Notes: generated by a model from the sequence alone, not told the origin. A stretch of 52,993 nt of DNA from an uncultured Peptococcaceae bacterium (GCA_937988745.1 CALKAR010000083.1:1-52993), one strand, 5' to 3'; positions 1 through 9,095 are shown, counted from the first letter of the stretch. Program-made: numbers and translations.

Positions 1-613
1 AGGCCCTAATGCGGCTGGGCATTCCGAAAATCCACTGCCAGAGGTCAAGCTGATGGGGCGCTTGGTTGAGAAGCACGCCTCCGCCTTCGCCGGCCCATGT
101 AGCCCGCCAGCCGCCTGAATCATAGTAGCTTTGGGAGCGGTACCAGTCGGTGATGATCCAAATGACTCGTTTGAGATCACCAAGTTCCCCGCTGTGCACG
201 AGATCTCTCACCTTCTGGTAGAGCGGATTGGTGCGCTGATTGAACATAATCCCGAAGACTTTACCGCTTTTTTGCGCAGCTTGATTCATTTCTTCTACTT
301 GTTTGGTATAGACCCCAGCAGGTTTTTCCACTAAGACATGCAGACCTGCGTCAAAAGCTTGGATGGCTAGCGATGGATGATCATAATGGGGGGTAGCTAT
401 GATAACTCCATCGACACAGCCGCTTTCCAGCAGCTCTTCTATAGACGAAAACCGCTTTACCTCATCTCCAAGCTCATCTTCGGCCCACTTAAGGGCTCTT
501 GGTGAGATATCGCAAACCGCAGTCAGTTCTGCGCCGCGAATTCGGCCATTGTTGATGTATTGAGCATGGGCCCGGCCCATGTTGCCAATTCCCACGATTC
601 CGATTCTGAACAT
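1..613 (-). CDS. Gfo/Idh/MocA family oxidoreductase, C-terminus outside window
   Basis: Reading the minus strand from ATG at 613 gives an open frame of 204 codons running off the window edge. It starts MFRIGIVGIGNMGRAHAQYI, a Rossmann NAD(P)-binding fold with GxGxxG, and later has the VEKP motif typical of this family (about residue 105), where the lysine helps bind cofactor and substrate. Near the cut end it reads LNQAPHQLDLW, where the His is the usual catalytic position. An AAGGAGG ribosome binding site lies at 617-623. Family members oxidise or reduce sugars, inositols and related polyols; the substrate cannot be told here. A TATAAT-like -10 on the minus strand at 650-655 could drive it, but I see no good -35. 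Confidence 0.9.
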   Translation of the reverse strand, partial: MFRIGIVGIGNMGRAHAQYINNGRIRGAELTAVCDISPRALKWAEDELGDEVKRFSSIEELLESGCVDGVIIATPHYDHPSLAIQAFDAGLHVLVEKPAGVYTKQVEEMNQAAQKSGKVFGIMFNQRTNPLYQKVRDLVHSGELGDLKRVIWIITDWYRSQSYYDSGGWRATWAGEGGGVLLNQAPHQLDLWQWIFGMPSRIRA

Positions 614-725
614 ATTATCCTCCTTCGTTTCGGTTTAGTCTCTGTCACAATTATATAACAAAGGTACATGACCTTCCAGGAGTTTCCCTAAACGTCAAGT
701 TTAACGGTGTTTTAACCGCCAGGTG

Positions 726-734
726 TGGTACAAT
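726..734 (+). promoter_or_regulatory. Possible extended -10 promoter for the ychF operon
   Basis: TGG followed by TACAAT (729-734) looks like an extended -10 element about 40 bp before the ychF start. No convincing -35 is present at 16-18 bp, so this is a moderate guess. The 163 bp between the two divergent genes holds nothing else I recognise. Confidence 0.4.
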
Positions 735-776
735 ATTTGAAGAACAAATCAGATTGAACTAAATGGAGGAACACCT

Positions 777-1835
777 TTGAAAATCGGAATAATTGGTATG
801 CCACAATCGGGCAAGAGTACCCTTTTTAGACTGCTGACCAATACGCAGCCCAGTCTTGGTAATAAAGCTACAATTGCTGTAGGGAAAGTACCCGATCCAC
901 GCATTGATCGTCTAAGTGAAATTTTCCAACCGCGTAAGACAACTTATGCGGTGATTGATTTTGTAGACCTGCCCGGCTATGGGTCTGGTGCTGGAAATAA
1001 GGCGAGTGAGTTTTTCAGTGCGGTACGTGATGTGGACGCACTCGTCTTAGTGGTCCGGGCTTTTGAATCGGATACCGTACCTTCTGTGAACGGGATTCAG
1101 CCCGCTGCAGATTTCAACAGCATCCAGCAGGAGCTCTTAGTAGCTGACTGGAGTGTGCTGGAAAACCGCTTAGAACGGGCAAACAAGCAGCGCGGCAAGA
1201 ATCCTAATATTGGTCCCGAACTAGAGGTTCTGGAGAAGTGCAGGGCCACCTTAGAGCAGGATCTCCCTCTGCGTCAGCTCCAACTTGATGAGGAAGAAGA
1301 AAAGCTGATCCGCGATTTCAACTTCCTGACAAGAAAGCCGCTGATTGTAGTCATCAACGCAGATGAAGAACAGATGCGCAGCGGCAGCTACCCTCAGAAG
1401 GATGAGCTGGAAGAAGATCTGGCACAGAAGGGTATTCCTTCACTGTTAATTTCCAGCCAAATTGAGGCAGAGATCAGTGAGCTGGATCCTGAAGATGCAG
1501 CCTTGTTTATGGAGGAGTTGGGCATCTCTGAACCGGGTATTGCGCGTCTAGCTCGTGCCGTGTATGGATACCTTGGGTTGATCTCCTACTTTACTGTAGG
1601 TGAAGACGAAGTGCGGGCTTGGACGATTCGTGCTGGTGATTCCGCGCGCAAAGCAGCAGGGAAAATTCATTCAGATATTGAAAGAGGTTTCATTCGCGCT
1701 GAGGTAGTAAGATACTCAGATTTCATTGAGCACGGAAGCATGCAGAAGGTAAAGGAGAAGGGTTTATTCCGCCTGGAAGGGAAGGATTATATCGTACAGG
1801 ATGGCGATATCATCAGTTTCAGGTTTAACGTATAA
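777..1835 (+). CDS. ychF: YchF-type (Obg family) ATPase/GTPase
   Basis: 352 residues, close to the usual 360. The N-terminal P-loop GMPQSGKST (residues 7-15) is followed by VDLPGYGSGAG as the G3 region, a coiled-coil insert (about 125-180), and a C-terminal TGS domain with the DGDIISFRF ending typical of YchF. YchF is a conserved ribosome-associated nucleotide hydrolase that prefers ATP and is linked to translation and oxidative stress. The start is TTG at 777, six bases after GGAGGA (765-770). It opens a compact run with ylbF, nfo and asnS (gaps of 17 bp or less). Confidence 0.95.
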   Translation: MKIGIIGMPQSGKSTLFRLLTNTQPSLGNKATIAVGKVPDPRIDRLSEIFQPRKTTYAVIDFVDLPGYGSGAGNKASEFFSAVRDVDALVLVVRAFESDTVPSVNGIQPAADFNSIQQELLVADWSVLENRLERANKQRGKNPNIGPELEVLEKCRATLEQDLPLRQLQLDEEEEKLIRDFNFLTRKPLIVVINADEEQMRSGSYPQKDELEEDLAQKGIPSLLISSQIEAEISELDPEDAALFMEELGISEPGIARLARAVYGYLGLISYFTVGEDEVRAWTIRAGDSARKAAGKIHSDIERGFIRAEVVRYSDFIEHGSMQKVKEKGLFRLEGKDYIVQDGDIISFRFNV

Positions 1836-1852
1836 GAGAGGGGATGACATCG

Positions 1853-2266
1853 ATGGATGTGCGTCAAAAGGCTCAAGAGTTGGCCGATGCTATAGTAAAC
1901 AGCGAAGAATACAAGCGGTACATGACTGCTAGAGAGCAGGTGGAGAAACACGAGGCCGCGATGATCATGCTCCGCGATTTCCAAAAGCGCCAATTCGAGC
2001 TGCACAAACAGCAGATGGAAGGCACCCCCGTCACTGAGAGCCAAGCGGAAGAACTCCGGAAGCTCTACGAGGTTATTTCTGTAAATCCTTATATTAGGGA
2101 GCTGTTTGAGGCGGAGTTTATATTCAGTGGTCTGATGATGGAAGTTCAGGATGTACTAGCCCGCGGCATTGGACTTCGGGATGAAGAAGAGGACGATGAG
2201 TCCTCTGAACAGACTGAACAGACCATTGTAACTCCAGAAAAGAAGATTTGGACACCGGGGTCTTAA
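1853..2266 (+). CDS. YlbF/YmcA family regulator
   Basis: About 137 residues, almost all helical and charged, matching the Com_YlbF family. In Bacillus, YlbF and YmcA form a complex with YaaT that adjusts RNase Y-dependent mRNA processing and development. The acidic tail (residues 110-125) is poorly conserved. I chose ATG 1853 over ATG 1844 because the GAGAGGGG ribosome binding site (1836-1843) directly abuts 1844 but sits 9 bases from 1853. The stop overlaps the next gene's ATG (TAATG). Confidence 0.8.
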   Translation: MDVRQKAQELADAIVNSEEYKRYMTAREQVEKHEAAMIMLRDFQKRQFELHKQQMEGTPVTESQAEELRKLYEVISVNPYIRELFEAEFIFSGLMMEVQDVLARGIGLRDEEEDDESSEQTEQTIVTPEKKIWTPGS

Positions 2267-3123
2267 TGATGGCGAAACATACGGACAGGCTGCGCATCGG
2301 GACAGCCGGGATTCCTCATTCTACCAAGCCTCGTTCGAGTAAACACGCAATCAAGCGTGTCCATGAGCTAGGTCTTGGCTGTATGGAATTGGAATTTGTC
2401 CGCAGTGTACAGATGGGTGAGAAGACTGCCGCCGAAGTAGGCGCGATTGCCCGAGAATTGGACATCTCTTTAACCGTTCACGCTCCCTATTATGTAAACC
2501 TCAATTCAAAGGAACCAGAAAAAATCACAGCCAGCAAGGAACGCATCTTGAAAGCAGCGCGAATAGGTGCCGTCGCCGGAGCAAGAAGCGTCACTTTTCA
2601 TGCGGCATATTATCACGACGATGATCCAAAAGATGTTTACGAGAACGTGCGGACTCATCTGTGGGAGATACGCCGTATTCTTGATGATGAAGGGATCGAT
2701 CTGCGTTTGAGTCCAGAAACCACTGGTTCCCCCAGTCAGTTTGGTACATTAGAAGAAATTATCCAGCTCAGCCAGGAGATACCAGGAGTAGGACCATGCG
2801 TCGATTTTTCTCATCTGTATACTCGGAGCATCGGCGAGTTCAATACTTATGAAGACTTTGCCTCAGCCCTTCAGCTGATCAAAGACTCTTTGGGCGATGA
2901 TGCGCTGAGAACGATGCATATTCATCTTTCTGGTATTGAATACGGTCCTAAGGGCGAGCGCAAGCACCTGATCCTTGAAGAGACTGAGTTTAACTACAAG
3001 GCAGTGCTTCAGGCTTTAGTTGATTTTGATGTGCGGGGCAATCTCGTCTGCGAAAGCCCTATTTTAGAAGATGATGCCCTCATAATGCAGGAAATCTATA
3101 ACGAGCTATATGAAAAGAGATAG
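2266..3123 (+). CDS. nfo: Endonuclease IV-like TIM-barrel protein (AP endonuclease family 2)
   Basis: About 285 residues. Motifs fit endonuclease IV: LTVHAPYYVNL, SVTFHAAYY, a glutamate in LSPETTGSP, VDFSHLYTR and MHIHLSGIEYG, giving the His/Glu/Asp ligands of a trinuclear zinc site. Endonuclease IV cuts DNA 5' to abasic sites in base excision repair. The motif after MHIHLSG differs somewhat from the E. coli Nfo pattern, so a sugar-isomerase-like TIM barrel cannot be excluded. ATG 2266 overlaps the stop of the previous gene by one base; an in-frame TTG at 2248 would need an overlap and is less likely. Confidence 0.8.
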   Translation: MMAKHTDRLRIGTAGIPHSTKPRSSKHAIKRVHELGLGCMELEFVRSVQMGEKTAAEVGAIARELDISLTVHAPYYVNLNSKEPEKITASKERILKAARIGAVAGARSVTFHAAYYHDDDPKDVYENVRTHLWEIRRILDDEGIDLRLSPETTGSPSQFGTLEEIIQLSQEIPGVGPCVDFSHLYTRSIGEFNTYEDFASALQLIKDSLGDDALRTMHIHLSGIEYGPKGERKHLILEETEFNYKAVLQALVDFDVRGNLVCESPILEDDALIMQEIYNELYEKR

Positions 3124-3138
3124 GAGGAGGCGGCCAGA

Positions 3139-4431
3139 ATGGAACAAACCTATATAAAAGATATTGGTCAGCACGTCGGTCAGACCGTTGAACTGCGGGG
3201 CTGGCTGTACAATAAACGCTCCAGCGGCAAAATCCAGTTCCTCTTAGTTCGCGATGGCACGGGGATTATTCAGGGTGTCATGCTGAAAAATGAGGTGGCA
3301 CTAGAAGTTTTTGAAGCGGCGAAGGAACTTACGCAGGAGTCTTCCATCATTGTGCGCGGCAGCGTGCGCGCCGATGAGCGGGCTCCCGGGGGATATGAAC
3401 TGACGATAACCGATCTAGAGGTTGTTCAGATTGCGGACGAATATCCTATTACGCCTAAAGAACACGGCGTTGAGTTTCTCATGAATCATCGCCATTTGTG
3501 GCTCAGATCTCAAAAGCAGCATGCCATTATGAAAATCCGGCATGAAATTATCCGGGCATGCCGTGATTTCCTTGACACCAGAGGATTTACCCAAATTGAT
3601 GCGCCTATTTTGATCAACACTGCAGCAGAAGGTACAACGACTCTGTTCGAGACAGATTACTTCGGTGACAAAGCCTATCTGGCACAGACCGGTCAGCTGT
3701 ACATGGAAGCTGCCGCCATGGCTTTCGGTAAAGTCTACTGCTTTGGCCCAACTTTCCGGGCTGAAAAATCCAAGACAAGGCGGCATCTGATTGAGTTCTG
3801 GATGCTGGAGCCTGAGATGGCTTACTTCACTAACGATGATAACATGCGTCTGCAGGAAGAACTGGTTTCATTCATCGTGCAGCGGGTACTGGAGAACCGT
3901 CGGAAAGAGCTGGAAATCCTTGAGCGGGATATTTCCAAGTTAGAACAGGTCAAAGCACCTTTCCCACGCATTTCTTATGATGATGCCATCAAACTTCTGC
4001 AGGAAAATGGTTCTGACACTGAATGGGGTGCAGACTTTGGTGCTCCTGATGAAACCATTATTGCTCAAAATTTCGACCGTCCGGTCTTTGTATACGGATA
4101 TCCGGCGGAAATCAAAGCGTTTTACATGCAGCCCGACCCAGAACGGCCAGAGGTTGTCTTAGGGAGCGACCTCTTAGCTCCCGAGGGCTATGGTGAAATT
4201 ATCGGCGGAAGTGAGAGAATTCACGACTACGATCTGCTGCGGCAGCGGCTTGCCGATTTTAATCTTCCAGAAGAAGATTACCAGTGGTATCTCGATCTGC
4301 GGAAGTACGGTACAGTACCCCATTCAGGGTTTGGCTTGGGATTGGAGAGAACGGTAGCTTGGATCTGCGGCCTTCCCCATATTCGGGAAACCATTCCCTT
4401 TGCCAGAATGCTGCACCGCATGTACCCATAA
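3139..4431 (+). CDS. asnS: Asparagine--tRNA ligase
   Basis: 430 residues, normal length for AsnRS. It has an N-terminal OB-fold anticodon-binding domain (about 1-110), class II motif 2 (FRAEKSKTRRHLIEFWMLEPE) and motif 3 (GFGLGLERTVAWICGL). The FRAEKS form with no large insertion fits AsnRS rather than bacterial AspRS. It charges tRNA-Asn with asparagine. A strong AGGAGGAGG site precedes ATG 3139. It ends the ychF run and is followed by a terminator. Confidence 0.95.
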   Translation: MEQTYIKDIGQHVGQTVELRGWLYNKRSSGKIQFLLVRDGTGIIQGVMLKNEVALEVFEAAKELTQESSIIVRGSVRADERAPGGYELTITDLEVVQIADEYPITPKEHGVEFLMNHRHLWLRSQKQHAIMKIRHEIIRACRDFLDTRGFTQIDAPILINTAAEGTTTLFETDYFGDKAYLAQTGQLYMEAAAMAFGKVYCFGPTFRAEKSKTRRHLIEFWMLEPEMAYFTNDDNMRLQEELVSFIVQRVLENRRKELEILERDISKLEQVKAPFPRISYDDAIKLLQENGSDTEWGADFGAPDETIIAQNFDRPVFVYGYPAEIKAFYMQPDPERPEVVLGSDLLAPEGYGEIIGGSERIHDYDLLRQRLADFNLPEEDYQWYLDLRKYGTVPHSGFGLGLERTVAWICGLPHIRETIPFARMLHRMYP

Positions 4432-4437
4432 TAAGAA

Positions 4438-4466
4438 AGGGTGGCGCGTAGCGCTGCCCTCTTTAT
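4438..4466 (+). terminator. Terminator after asnS
   Basis: A continuous stem pairs 4438-4447 with 4451-4460 (two G-U wobbles) around a GTA loop, followed by CTTTATAT. It lies between convergent asnS and the DUF2619 gene, so it could serve both. Confidence 0.7.
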
Positions 4467-4475
4467 ATGTCTTTT

Positions 4476-4742
4476 TCATCTCGTTCCTAAGAAAATTAAG
4501 GCTACACCAAGCGCGACTGTTAGCAGTTTGCTTAGAGGAATCTGTTGGGCAAGTCCAATGATCCCCAGACTGCTAACCAGGGTCAAGATGATCGGTCCGA
4601 TCAGCCCCAAGACACCGTTTATTTTAATGGCTGTCTGGACGCGGCCGAACTTGACCATTAACAGCGCAGCGGTGATTTCAATTGATCCTGCTAGCAGGCG
4701 TAGAAGCGCCATACTTACCACAATCCGGAGTTCTGTCTGCAA
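4476..4742 (-). CDS. DUF2619 (YqhV-like) small membrane protein
   Basis: 88 residues with three hydrophobic helices (about 10-30, 40-62, 68-86) and the pattern ALLRLLAGSIEITAALLM...KING.LGLIGP typical of YqhV/DUF2619. Function is unknown; in Bacillus yqhV lies beside the spoIIIA sporulation operon, but here it sits alone, antisense, between asnS and glyA. Start is TTG 4742, preceded on the minus strand by a GGAGTGA ribosome binding site with about 7 bases spacing. A forward frame across this stretch is not a real N-terminal extension of glyA. Confidence 0.8.
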   Translation of the reverse strand: MQTELRIVVSMALLRLLAGSIEITAALLMVKFGRVQTAIKINGVLGLIGPIILTLVSSLGIIGLAQQIPLSKLLTVALGVALIFLGTR

Positions 4743-4794
4743 GATGGTTCACTCCATTCGCGGCTTTACGTGTTTATCAAGGAGGGGTTTGCCG

Positions 4795-6039
4795 ATGCAT
4801 CGGCATTTGGAGAAAGTTGATCCCGAGATCTTGTCGCTGATTGTAGATGAAACTCAGCGTCAAAAAAACAAACTAGAATTAATTGCTTCGGAGAATTTTG
4901 TCAGCGCTGCCGTCTTGGAAGCAATGGGCAGCCCGCTTACCAATAAGTATGCAGAAGGATACCCCGGTAGACGCTATTATGGCGGCTGCGAATATGTAGA
5001 TGCGGTTGAGGACTTAGCCAGAGAAAGGGCTAAGGACTTATTTGGAGCCGAACACGCCAATGTTCAGCCGCACTCAGGTAGTCAGGCCAACCAAGCTGTC
5101 TATTTCGCGGTACTGCAGCCTGGTGATAAGGTACTAGGCATGGATCTCAGTCACGGCGGCCATCTCACCCACGGCAGCCCAGTGAACTTATCCGGTTCTT
5201 GGTTTGAGTTTGTGCATTATGGAGTTCGAACAGATACAGAAACAATCGATTATGATCAGGTGGCAGATCTGGCGAAGCAACACCGTCCCAAAATGATTAT
5301 TGCTGGTGCTTCGGCCTATCCACGGAAGATTGATTTCGCCAAGTTCCGGGAGATCGCCGATCAGGTAGGGGCATATCTCATGGTTGACATGGCTCACATT
5401 GCAGGCTTGGTAGCAGGCGGTGTGCATGACAACCCTGTACCCTATGCTGACTTTGTCACCAGCACTACTCACAAGACTTTGCGTGGACCGCGAGGCGGCT
5501 TGATTCTAACGAAGGAAGAACATGCTCGTGCCATTGATAAAGCCATCTTCCCGGGAATTCAAGGTGGGCCTTTGATGCACATTATTGCAGCCAAAGCAGT
5601 AGCTCTAAAAGAAGCTCTTCAGCCCGAGTTTAAAGAATACGCCCGGGCTGTAGTAGAAAACGCTCAGGCATTAGCAGAAGGACTAAGAAAACGTGGTTTC
5701 ACTCTAATCTCTGGTGGTACCGATAACCACCTCATATTAGCAAATGTGAAAAAGCGGGGTTTTACAGGCAAGGAAGCAGAGGAGCTCTTAGATAGCGTCG
5801 GGATCACCGTCAACAAAAACACGATCCCTTTTGAAACAGAGAGCCCGTTTGTAACAAGTGGTATCCGTCTCGGTACAGCAGCTCTTACGACCCGTGGGAT
5901 GGGTAGAGAAGAAATGGACCAGATCGCAGATATCATTGCCCTGGTTCTAAATAAAGAAGGTTCCAACCTCGCTGTGGCGAAAGATGCAGTAAGGGAAATA
6001 GCAGTACGGTTCCCCCTGTATGAAAGCATAAATTCGTAG
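4795..6039 (+). CDS. glyA: Serine hydroxymethyltransferase
   Basis: 414 residues, the normal SHMT length. Motifs: NKLELIASENFVS, NKYAEGYPGRRYYGG, the PLP-lysine segment TSTTHKTLRGPRGG, and GVRLGT-like GIRLGTAALTTRG near the C-terminus. It interconverts serine and glycine with tetrahydrofolate, feeding one-carbon metabolism. The open frame extends upstream to 4441, but ATG 4795 is the start: it has AAGGAGGGG at 4779-4787 and matches the family N-terminus, while the upstream part is antisense to the DUF2619 gene. Confidence 0.97.
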   Translation: MHRHLEKVDPEILSLIVDETQRQKNKLELIASENFVSAAVLEAMGSPLTNKYAEGYPGRRYYGGCEYVDAVEDLARERAKDLFGAEHANVQPHSGSQANQAVYFAVLQPGDKVLGMDLSHGGHLTHGSPVNLSGSWFEFVHYGVRTDTETIDYDQVADLAKQHRPKMIIAGASAYPRKIDFAKFREIADQVGAYLMVDMAHIAGLVAGGVHDNPVPYADFVTSTTHKTLRGPRGGLILTKEEHARAIDKAIFPGIQGGPLMHIIAAKAVALKEALQPEFKEYARAVVENAQALAEGLRKRGFTLISGGTDNHLILANVKKRGFTGKEAEELLDSVGITVNKNTIPFETESPFVTSGIRLGTAALTTRGMGREEMDQIADIIALVLNKEGSNLAVAKDAVREIAVRFPLYESINS

Positions 6040-6053
6040 GAGTGAAGAGTGCG

Positions 6054-7349
6054 GTGCCCTCAACCATGGTTGCTCAAAAGAAGCGGCGCGCTTTGAGACT
6101 CAACATCATTGAAGGAGCTTTCGCCGTTGCCAGCGATAACTTAGCTGGACCCTATTTGTCCCTATTTGCGATCAGCTTAGGAGCGACTCCATCTCAGATC
6201 GGAATGCTCAGTGCCTTTCCGAATCTGCTGGGGAACATACTTCAGATTCCCTTCGGAGTGCTTACCGAAAAGGTCCGTGATCGGCGCTATCTGTGTATCA
6301 TCGGCGGACTACTTTCTCGGACAAGCTGGATAATAATTGGATTCTTACCGTTCCTGTTTGCGCCAGAAAAACGCATCCCATTGGTGATTCTCCTAGCTTC
6401 ACTGCGCATTATCGCAGCTAATATGGGCGGTCTTGCATGGACTTCTCTCCAGGCAGGATTAGTTCCTAGACAGATCCGAGGTAAATACTATGCAAACCGC
6501 AATGTGGTGCTTAATATCTGTGCACTTCTTGCCACATTTGCGGCGGGTTATTTTTTGGAAATGCAGTTTCCTACGAATTACCGTATCTTGTTTTTCGGTG
6601 CAGCGATTCTGGGTATTATCTCTACCGTACTGTTCATAGTGATTCCATTTCCTCCTATAGAATCTAAGAAGCCAGAACCGGGTGTAACCACTAGGGTGCA
6701 GCTGAAGGCTTTCAGTAAGCTGGCCCGCGGCAATAAGAACTACATGAATTATGTGTGGAGTGCCATTGTCTGGGGCTTCGGGGTCTCGTTTGCCAGCTCG
6801 CTCAATGCTGTACATTTTGTCCTCAATCTTGGTGGAAATGACGGGGCTTGGGCGCTGGTGACGGCTGCCTCGTTGGCATCCACGATTCTCTGTCAGCGCT
6901 ATTGGGGGCGTTTGTCTGACAAGTTTGGACCAAAGAATATTATGGTAGTGTCTGGTTTCTTCATCAGTCTGCTGCCTATTCTTTGGTTCTTAGCACCTGT
7001 CAGTTGGTTTGCAATTTTAATCAGCTTTATCAACGGCTTTGTTTGGGGTGGATACAACCTGGCCGCGTTTAATCTAATTCTAGAGATAACACCTGATGAA
7101 AATCGCCCCTTGTATATTGGAACCCTCAACACCTTTTCAGGCCTGGCCAGTGCAGTTGGTCCGACCTTGGGCGGTTTTGCTGCAGAGATAATTGGAATAC
7201 GGCCGGTTTTCCTGATCTCTTCTGTGCTGCAGTTCTTGGGTTTGGCCATGTTCAGGCGTGGTGTGAATGATACAGGCTACCAGACACCGACCCGTCAAGA
7301 TTTTCTACCCTCAATTAGAAGGCCAACCAAAATGATGCAGAGGTCTTGA
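6054..7349 (+). CDS. MFS transporter
   Basis: About 431 residues with roughly 12 hydrophobic segments and the major facilitator loop pattern (for example GVLTEKVRDRRYLCIIGG between helices 2 and 3, and GRLSDKFGPKNIM in the second half). It is a secondary transporter of unknown substrate. Start is uncertain: AGGAG at 6038-6042 best fits GTG 6054 (11 bases); GTG 6042 overlaps this site and ATG 6066 is far. It begins just after glyA and is probably co-transcribed with it. Its last codons overlap the -35 of the serS promoter. Confidence 0.85.
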   Translation: MPSTMVAQKKRRALRLNIIEGAFAVASDNLAGPYLSLFAISLGATPSQIGMLSAFPNLLGNILQIPFGVLTEKVRDRRYLCIIGGLLSRTSWIIIGFLPFLFAPEKRIPLVILLASLRIIAANMGGLAWTSLQAGLVPRQIRGKYYANRNVVLNICALLATFAAGYFLEMQFPTNYRILFFGAAILGIISTVLFIVIPFPPIESKKPEPGVTTRVQLKAFSKLARGNKNYMNYVWSAIVWGFGVSFASSLNAVHFVLNLGGNDGAWALVTAASLASTILCQRYWGRLSDKFGPKNIMVVSGFFISLLPILWFLAPVSWFAILISFINGFVWGGYNLAAFNLILEITPDENRPLYIGTLNTFSGLASAVGPTLGGFAAEIIGIRPVFLISSVLQFLGLAMFRRGVNDTGYQTPTRQDFLPSIRRPTKMMQRS

Positions 7350-7374
7350 ATCTTTATTTTGGGTATATTATAAT
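7346..7374 (+). promoter_or_regulatory. Promoter of the serS T-box leader
   Basis: TTGAAT (7346-7351), 17 bp, TATAAT (7369-7374): a near-consensus sigma-A promoter. The -35 overlaps the stop codon of the MFS gene. Expected transcript start is about 7381. Confidence 0.85.
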
Positions 7375-7380
7375 GAACAA

Positions 7381-7577
7381 AGGTGAATAATGACGCGATG
7401 AGAGGGTATTCCAACCCTTGAGCAGGGAAGGGGATCGGCGGCAGTCGTGAAACTTCCCCGGGTACGCCCGATAAAGCGTTAATGAAGATGAGCCAAGTTA
7501 TTTGGCTAATCAGGGTGGCAACGCGGGAATAGACTCTCGTCCCTGGACCGATGTGTTCAGTGTGGCGAGAGTTTTTT
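7381..7577 (+). promoter_or_regulatory. T-box riboswitch, serS leader
   Basis: The T-box element AGGGTGGCAACGCGGG (7512-7527) carries UGGC, complementary to the GCCA 3' end of tRNA-Ser; both tRNA-Ser genes in this window end GCCA. Upstream lies a long stem I region closed by ACGC/GCGT pairing. Downstream, ACTCTCG (7533-7539) pairs with CGAGAGT (7566-7572) before a T run, the terminator formed when tRNA-Ser is charged. Uncharged tRNA-Ser is expected to stabilise the antiterminator and switch serS on. I did not fix the specifier codon. Confidence 0.9.
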
Positions 7578-7597
7578 GATTTAGAGGAGGAAGAACT

Positions 7598-8878
7598 ATG
7601 CTTGATCTGAGAATGATTCGGCAGGACCCAGAGCGAGTTAAACAAGCTCTTAAAACTAAGGGCGAAGATGCCCCTATCGATGAGGTCTTAGCTTTAGATG
7701 AAAAGCGCCGGTCGATGGTGACCGAAGTAGAACAGCTGAAGGCACAGCGCAATAAAGTGTCTGAAGAAATCGCGCGGATGAAGCGGGAGAAGCAGGACAC
7801 TACAGCAATTGTGGAGGAAATGCGGACTGTCTCACAGCGGATCAAGGAAATGGACGAGGAGCTGCGCAATGTAGAGCTCAAGCTCGAAGATATGCTTCTG
7901 CGCATTCCTAACATTCCTCATGAATCGGTTCATGTAGGTCAGTCGGAAGAAGATAACAAAGAAATTCGCCGTTGGGGCGAGCCTACCCAGTTTGACTTCG
8001 AACCTCTGCCTCACTGGGAATTAGGTGTAAATTTGGATATCCTTGACTTTGAGCGGGCCGCTAAAGTTACCGGTTCGCGATTTGCCTTCTTGAAGGGCCT
8101 AGGAGCACGCCTAGAAAGAGCCCTAATCAACTTTATGCTTGACCTGCACACTGAAGAGCATGGCTACCGTGAGGTTCTACCTCCATTTATTGTTAACCAG
8201 CACAGCGCCACAGGCACAGGTCAACTGCCCAAGTTTGGGGAAGATATGTTTAAGCTGGAGGGTTTGGATTACTATCTGATCCCCACGGCTGAAGTTCCGG
8301 TTACGAATTTATATCGTGATGAGATCTTAGATATCGATCAGCTGCCTATCTATCACGTGGCTTACTCGGCCTGCTTTAGATCTGAGGCTGGCTCGGCAGG
8401 GCGCGACACCCGCGGCTTAATTAGAGTACACCAGTTCGACAAAGTAGAATTAGTGAAGTTCGTTCTGCCTGAGAATTCCTATGAAGAGCTGGAAAAACTA
8501 ACACGTGATGCGGAAACCGTGCTGCAGAAACTGGGGCTGCCTTACCGGGTTACCCAGATGTGTACTGCCGATCTGGGATTCACTGCTGCGAAGAAATATG
8601 ATCCAGAAGTTTGGATGCCCAGCTATGGCAGATATGTAGAGATTTCGTCGTGCAGTAACTTTGAGGATTTCCAAGCTCGCCGGGCAAACATCCGCTTCCG
8701 GAGAGGTCCTGGGGCTAGGCCTGAGTTTGTGCATACACTCAACGGTTCAGGCATTGCAGTAGGGCGCTGTGTGGCAGCGATTATGGAGAACTACCAGCAG
8801 GAAGACGGTTCAATTGTCATTCCTGAAGTTCTGCGTCCATACATGGGTGGCGTAGAACGTATCACTAGGGAAAAATAG
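7598..8878 (+). CDS. serS: Serine--tRNA ligase
   Basis: 426 residues. N-terminal coiled-coil tRNA-binding arm (about 25-105), then the class II core with motif 2 (SACFRSEAGSAGRDTRGLIR) and motif 3 (LNGSGIAVGRCVAAIMENYQ). It charges tRNA-Ser and also provides the precursor for Sec-tRNA where present. GAGGAGG at 7584-7590 precedes ATG 7598. It is controlled by its own T-box and followed 49 bp later by a tRNA-Ser gene, so enzyme and substrate are neighbours. Confidence 0.97.
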   Translation: MLDLRMIRQDPERVKQALKTKGEDAPIDEVLALDEKRRSMVTEVEQLKAQRNKVSEEIARMKREKQDTTAIVEEMRTVSQRIKEMDEELRNVELKLEDMLLRIPNIPHESVHVGQSEEDNKEIRRWGEPTQFDFEPLPHWELGVNLDILDFERAAKVTGSRFAFLKGLGARLERALINFMLDLHTEEHGYREVLPPFIVNQHSATGTGQLPKFGEDMFKLEGLDYYLIPTAEVPVTNLYRDEILDIDQLPIYHVAYSACFRSEAGSAGRDTRGLIRVHQFDKVELVKFVLPENSYEELEKLTRDAETVLQKLGLPYRVTQMCTADLGFTAAKKYDPEVWMPSYGRYVEISSCSNFEDFQARRANIRFRRGPGARPEFVHTLNGSGIAVGRCVAAIMENYQQEDGSIVIPEVLRPYMGGVERITREK

Positions 8879-8882
8879 ATAC

Positions 8883-8911
8883 TTGTCTCAAATGCGGAGT
8901 TAGGATATAAT
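8883..8911 (+). promoter_or_regulatory. Promoter of tRNA-Ser(UGA)
   Basis: TTGTCT (8883-8888), 17 bp, TATAAT (8906-8911), starting just after the serS stop and 16 bp before the tRNA. Confidence 0.8.
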
Positions 8912-8927
8912 ACAGTGTGATGGTCTC

Positions 8928-9017
8928 GGAAGGGTGCCAGAGTGGACGATTGGAGCGGTCTTGAAAACCGTCGAGGGTTCACGCCCTCCGTGGGTTCGAA
9001 TCCCACCCCTTCCGCCA
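8928..9017 (+). tRNA. tRNA-Ser (anticodon TGA)
   Basis: 90 nt including encoded CCA. Acceptor GGAAGGG pairs with CCCTTCC (9007-9013), discriminator G. Anticodon loop CTTGAAA gives TGA. The long variable arm (GAGGGTTCACGCCCTC) marks a class II serine tRNA. T-arm has GGTTCGAATCC. Confidence 0.97.
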
Positions 9018-9041
9018 TTACTCTTACAACGCCAATAAAGG

Positions 9042-9077
9042 GTCCTACCTCGCAGGCATGGTCGAGTAGGACTTTTT
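9042..9077 (+). terminator. Terminator after tRNA-Ser(UGA)
   Basis: GTCCTAC plus TCG pairs with CGAGTAGGAC (one bulged C), followed by TTTTT at 9073-9077. The next gene starts 18 bp later. Confidence 0.85.
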
Positions 9078-9095
9078 GTGTTTTGGAGTGAGCTT

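Noticed and set aside
131..334. 67-codon plus-strand frame at the left end
   Set aside because: It is antisense to the truncated Gfo/Idh/MocA gene, whose own frame is clearly protein-like.
4441..4794. N-terminal extension of the glyA frame
   Set aside because: SHMT begins at ATG 4795 with a strong ribosome binding site; the extension is the antisense of the DUF2619 gene and includes the asnS terminator.
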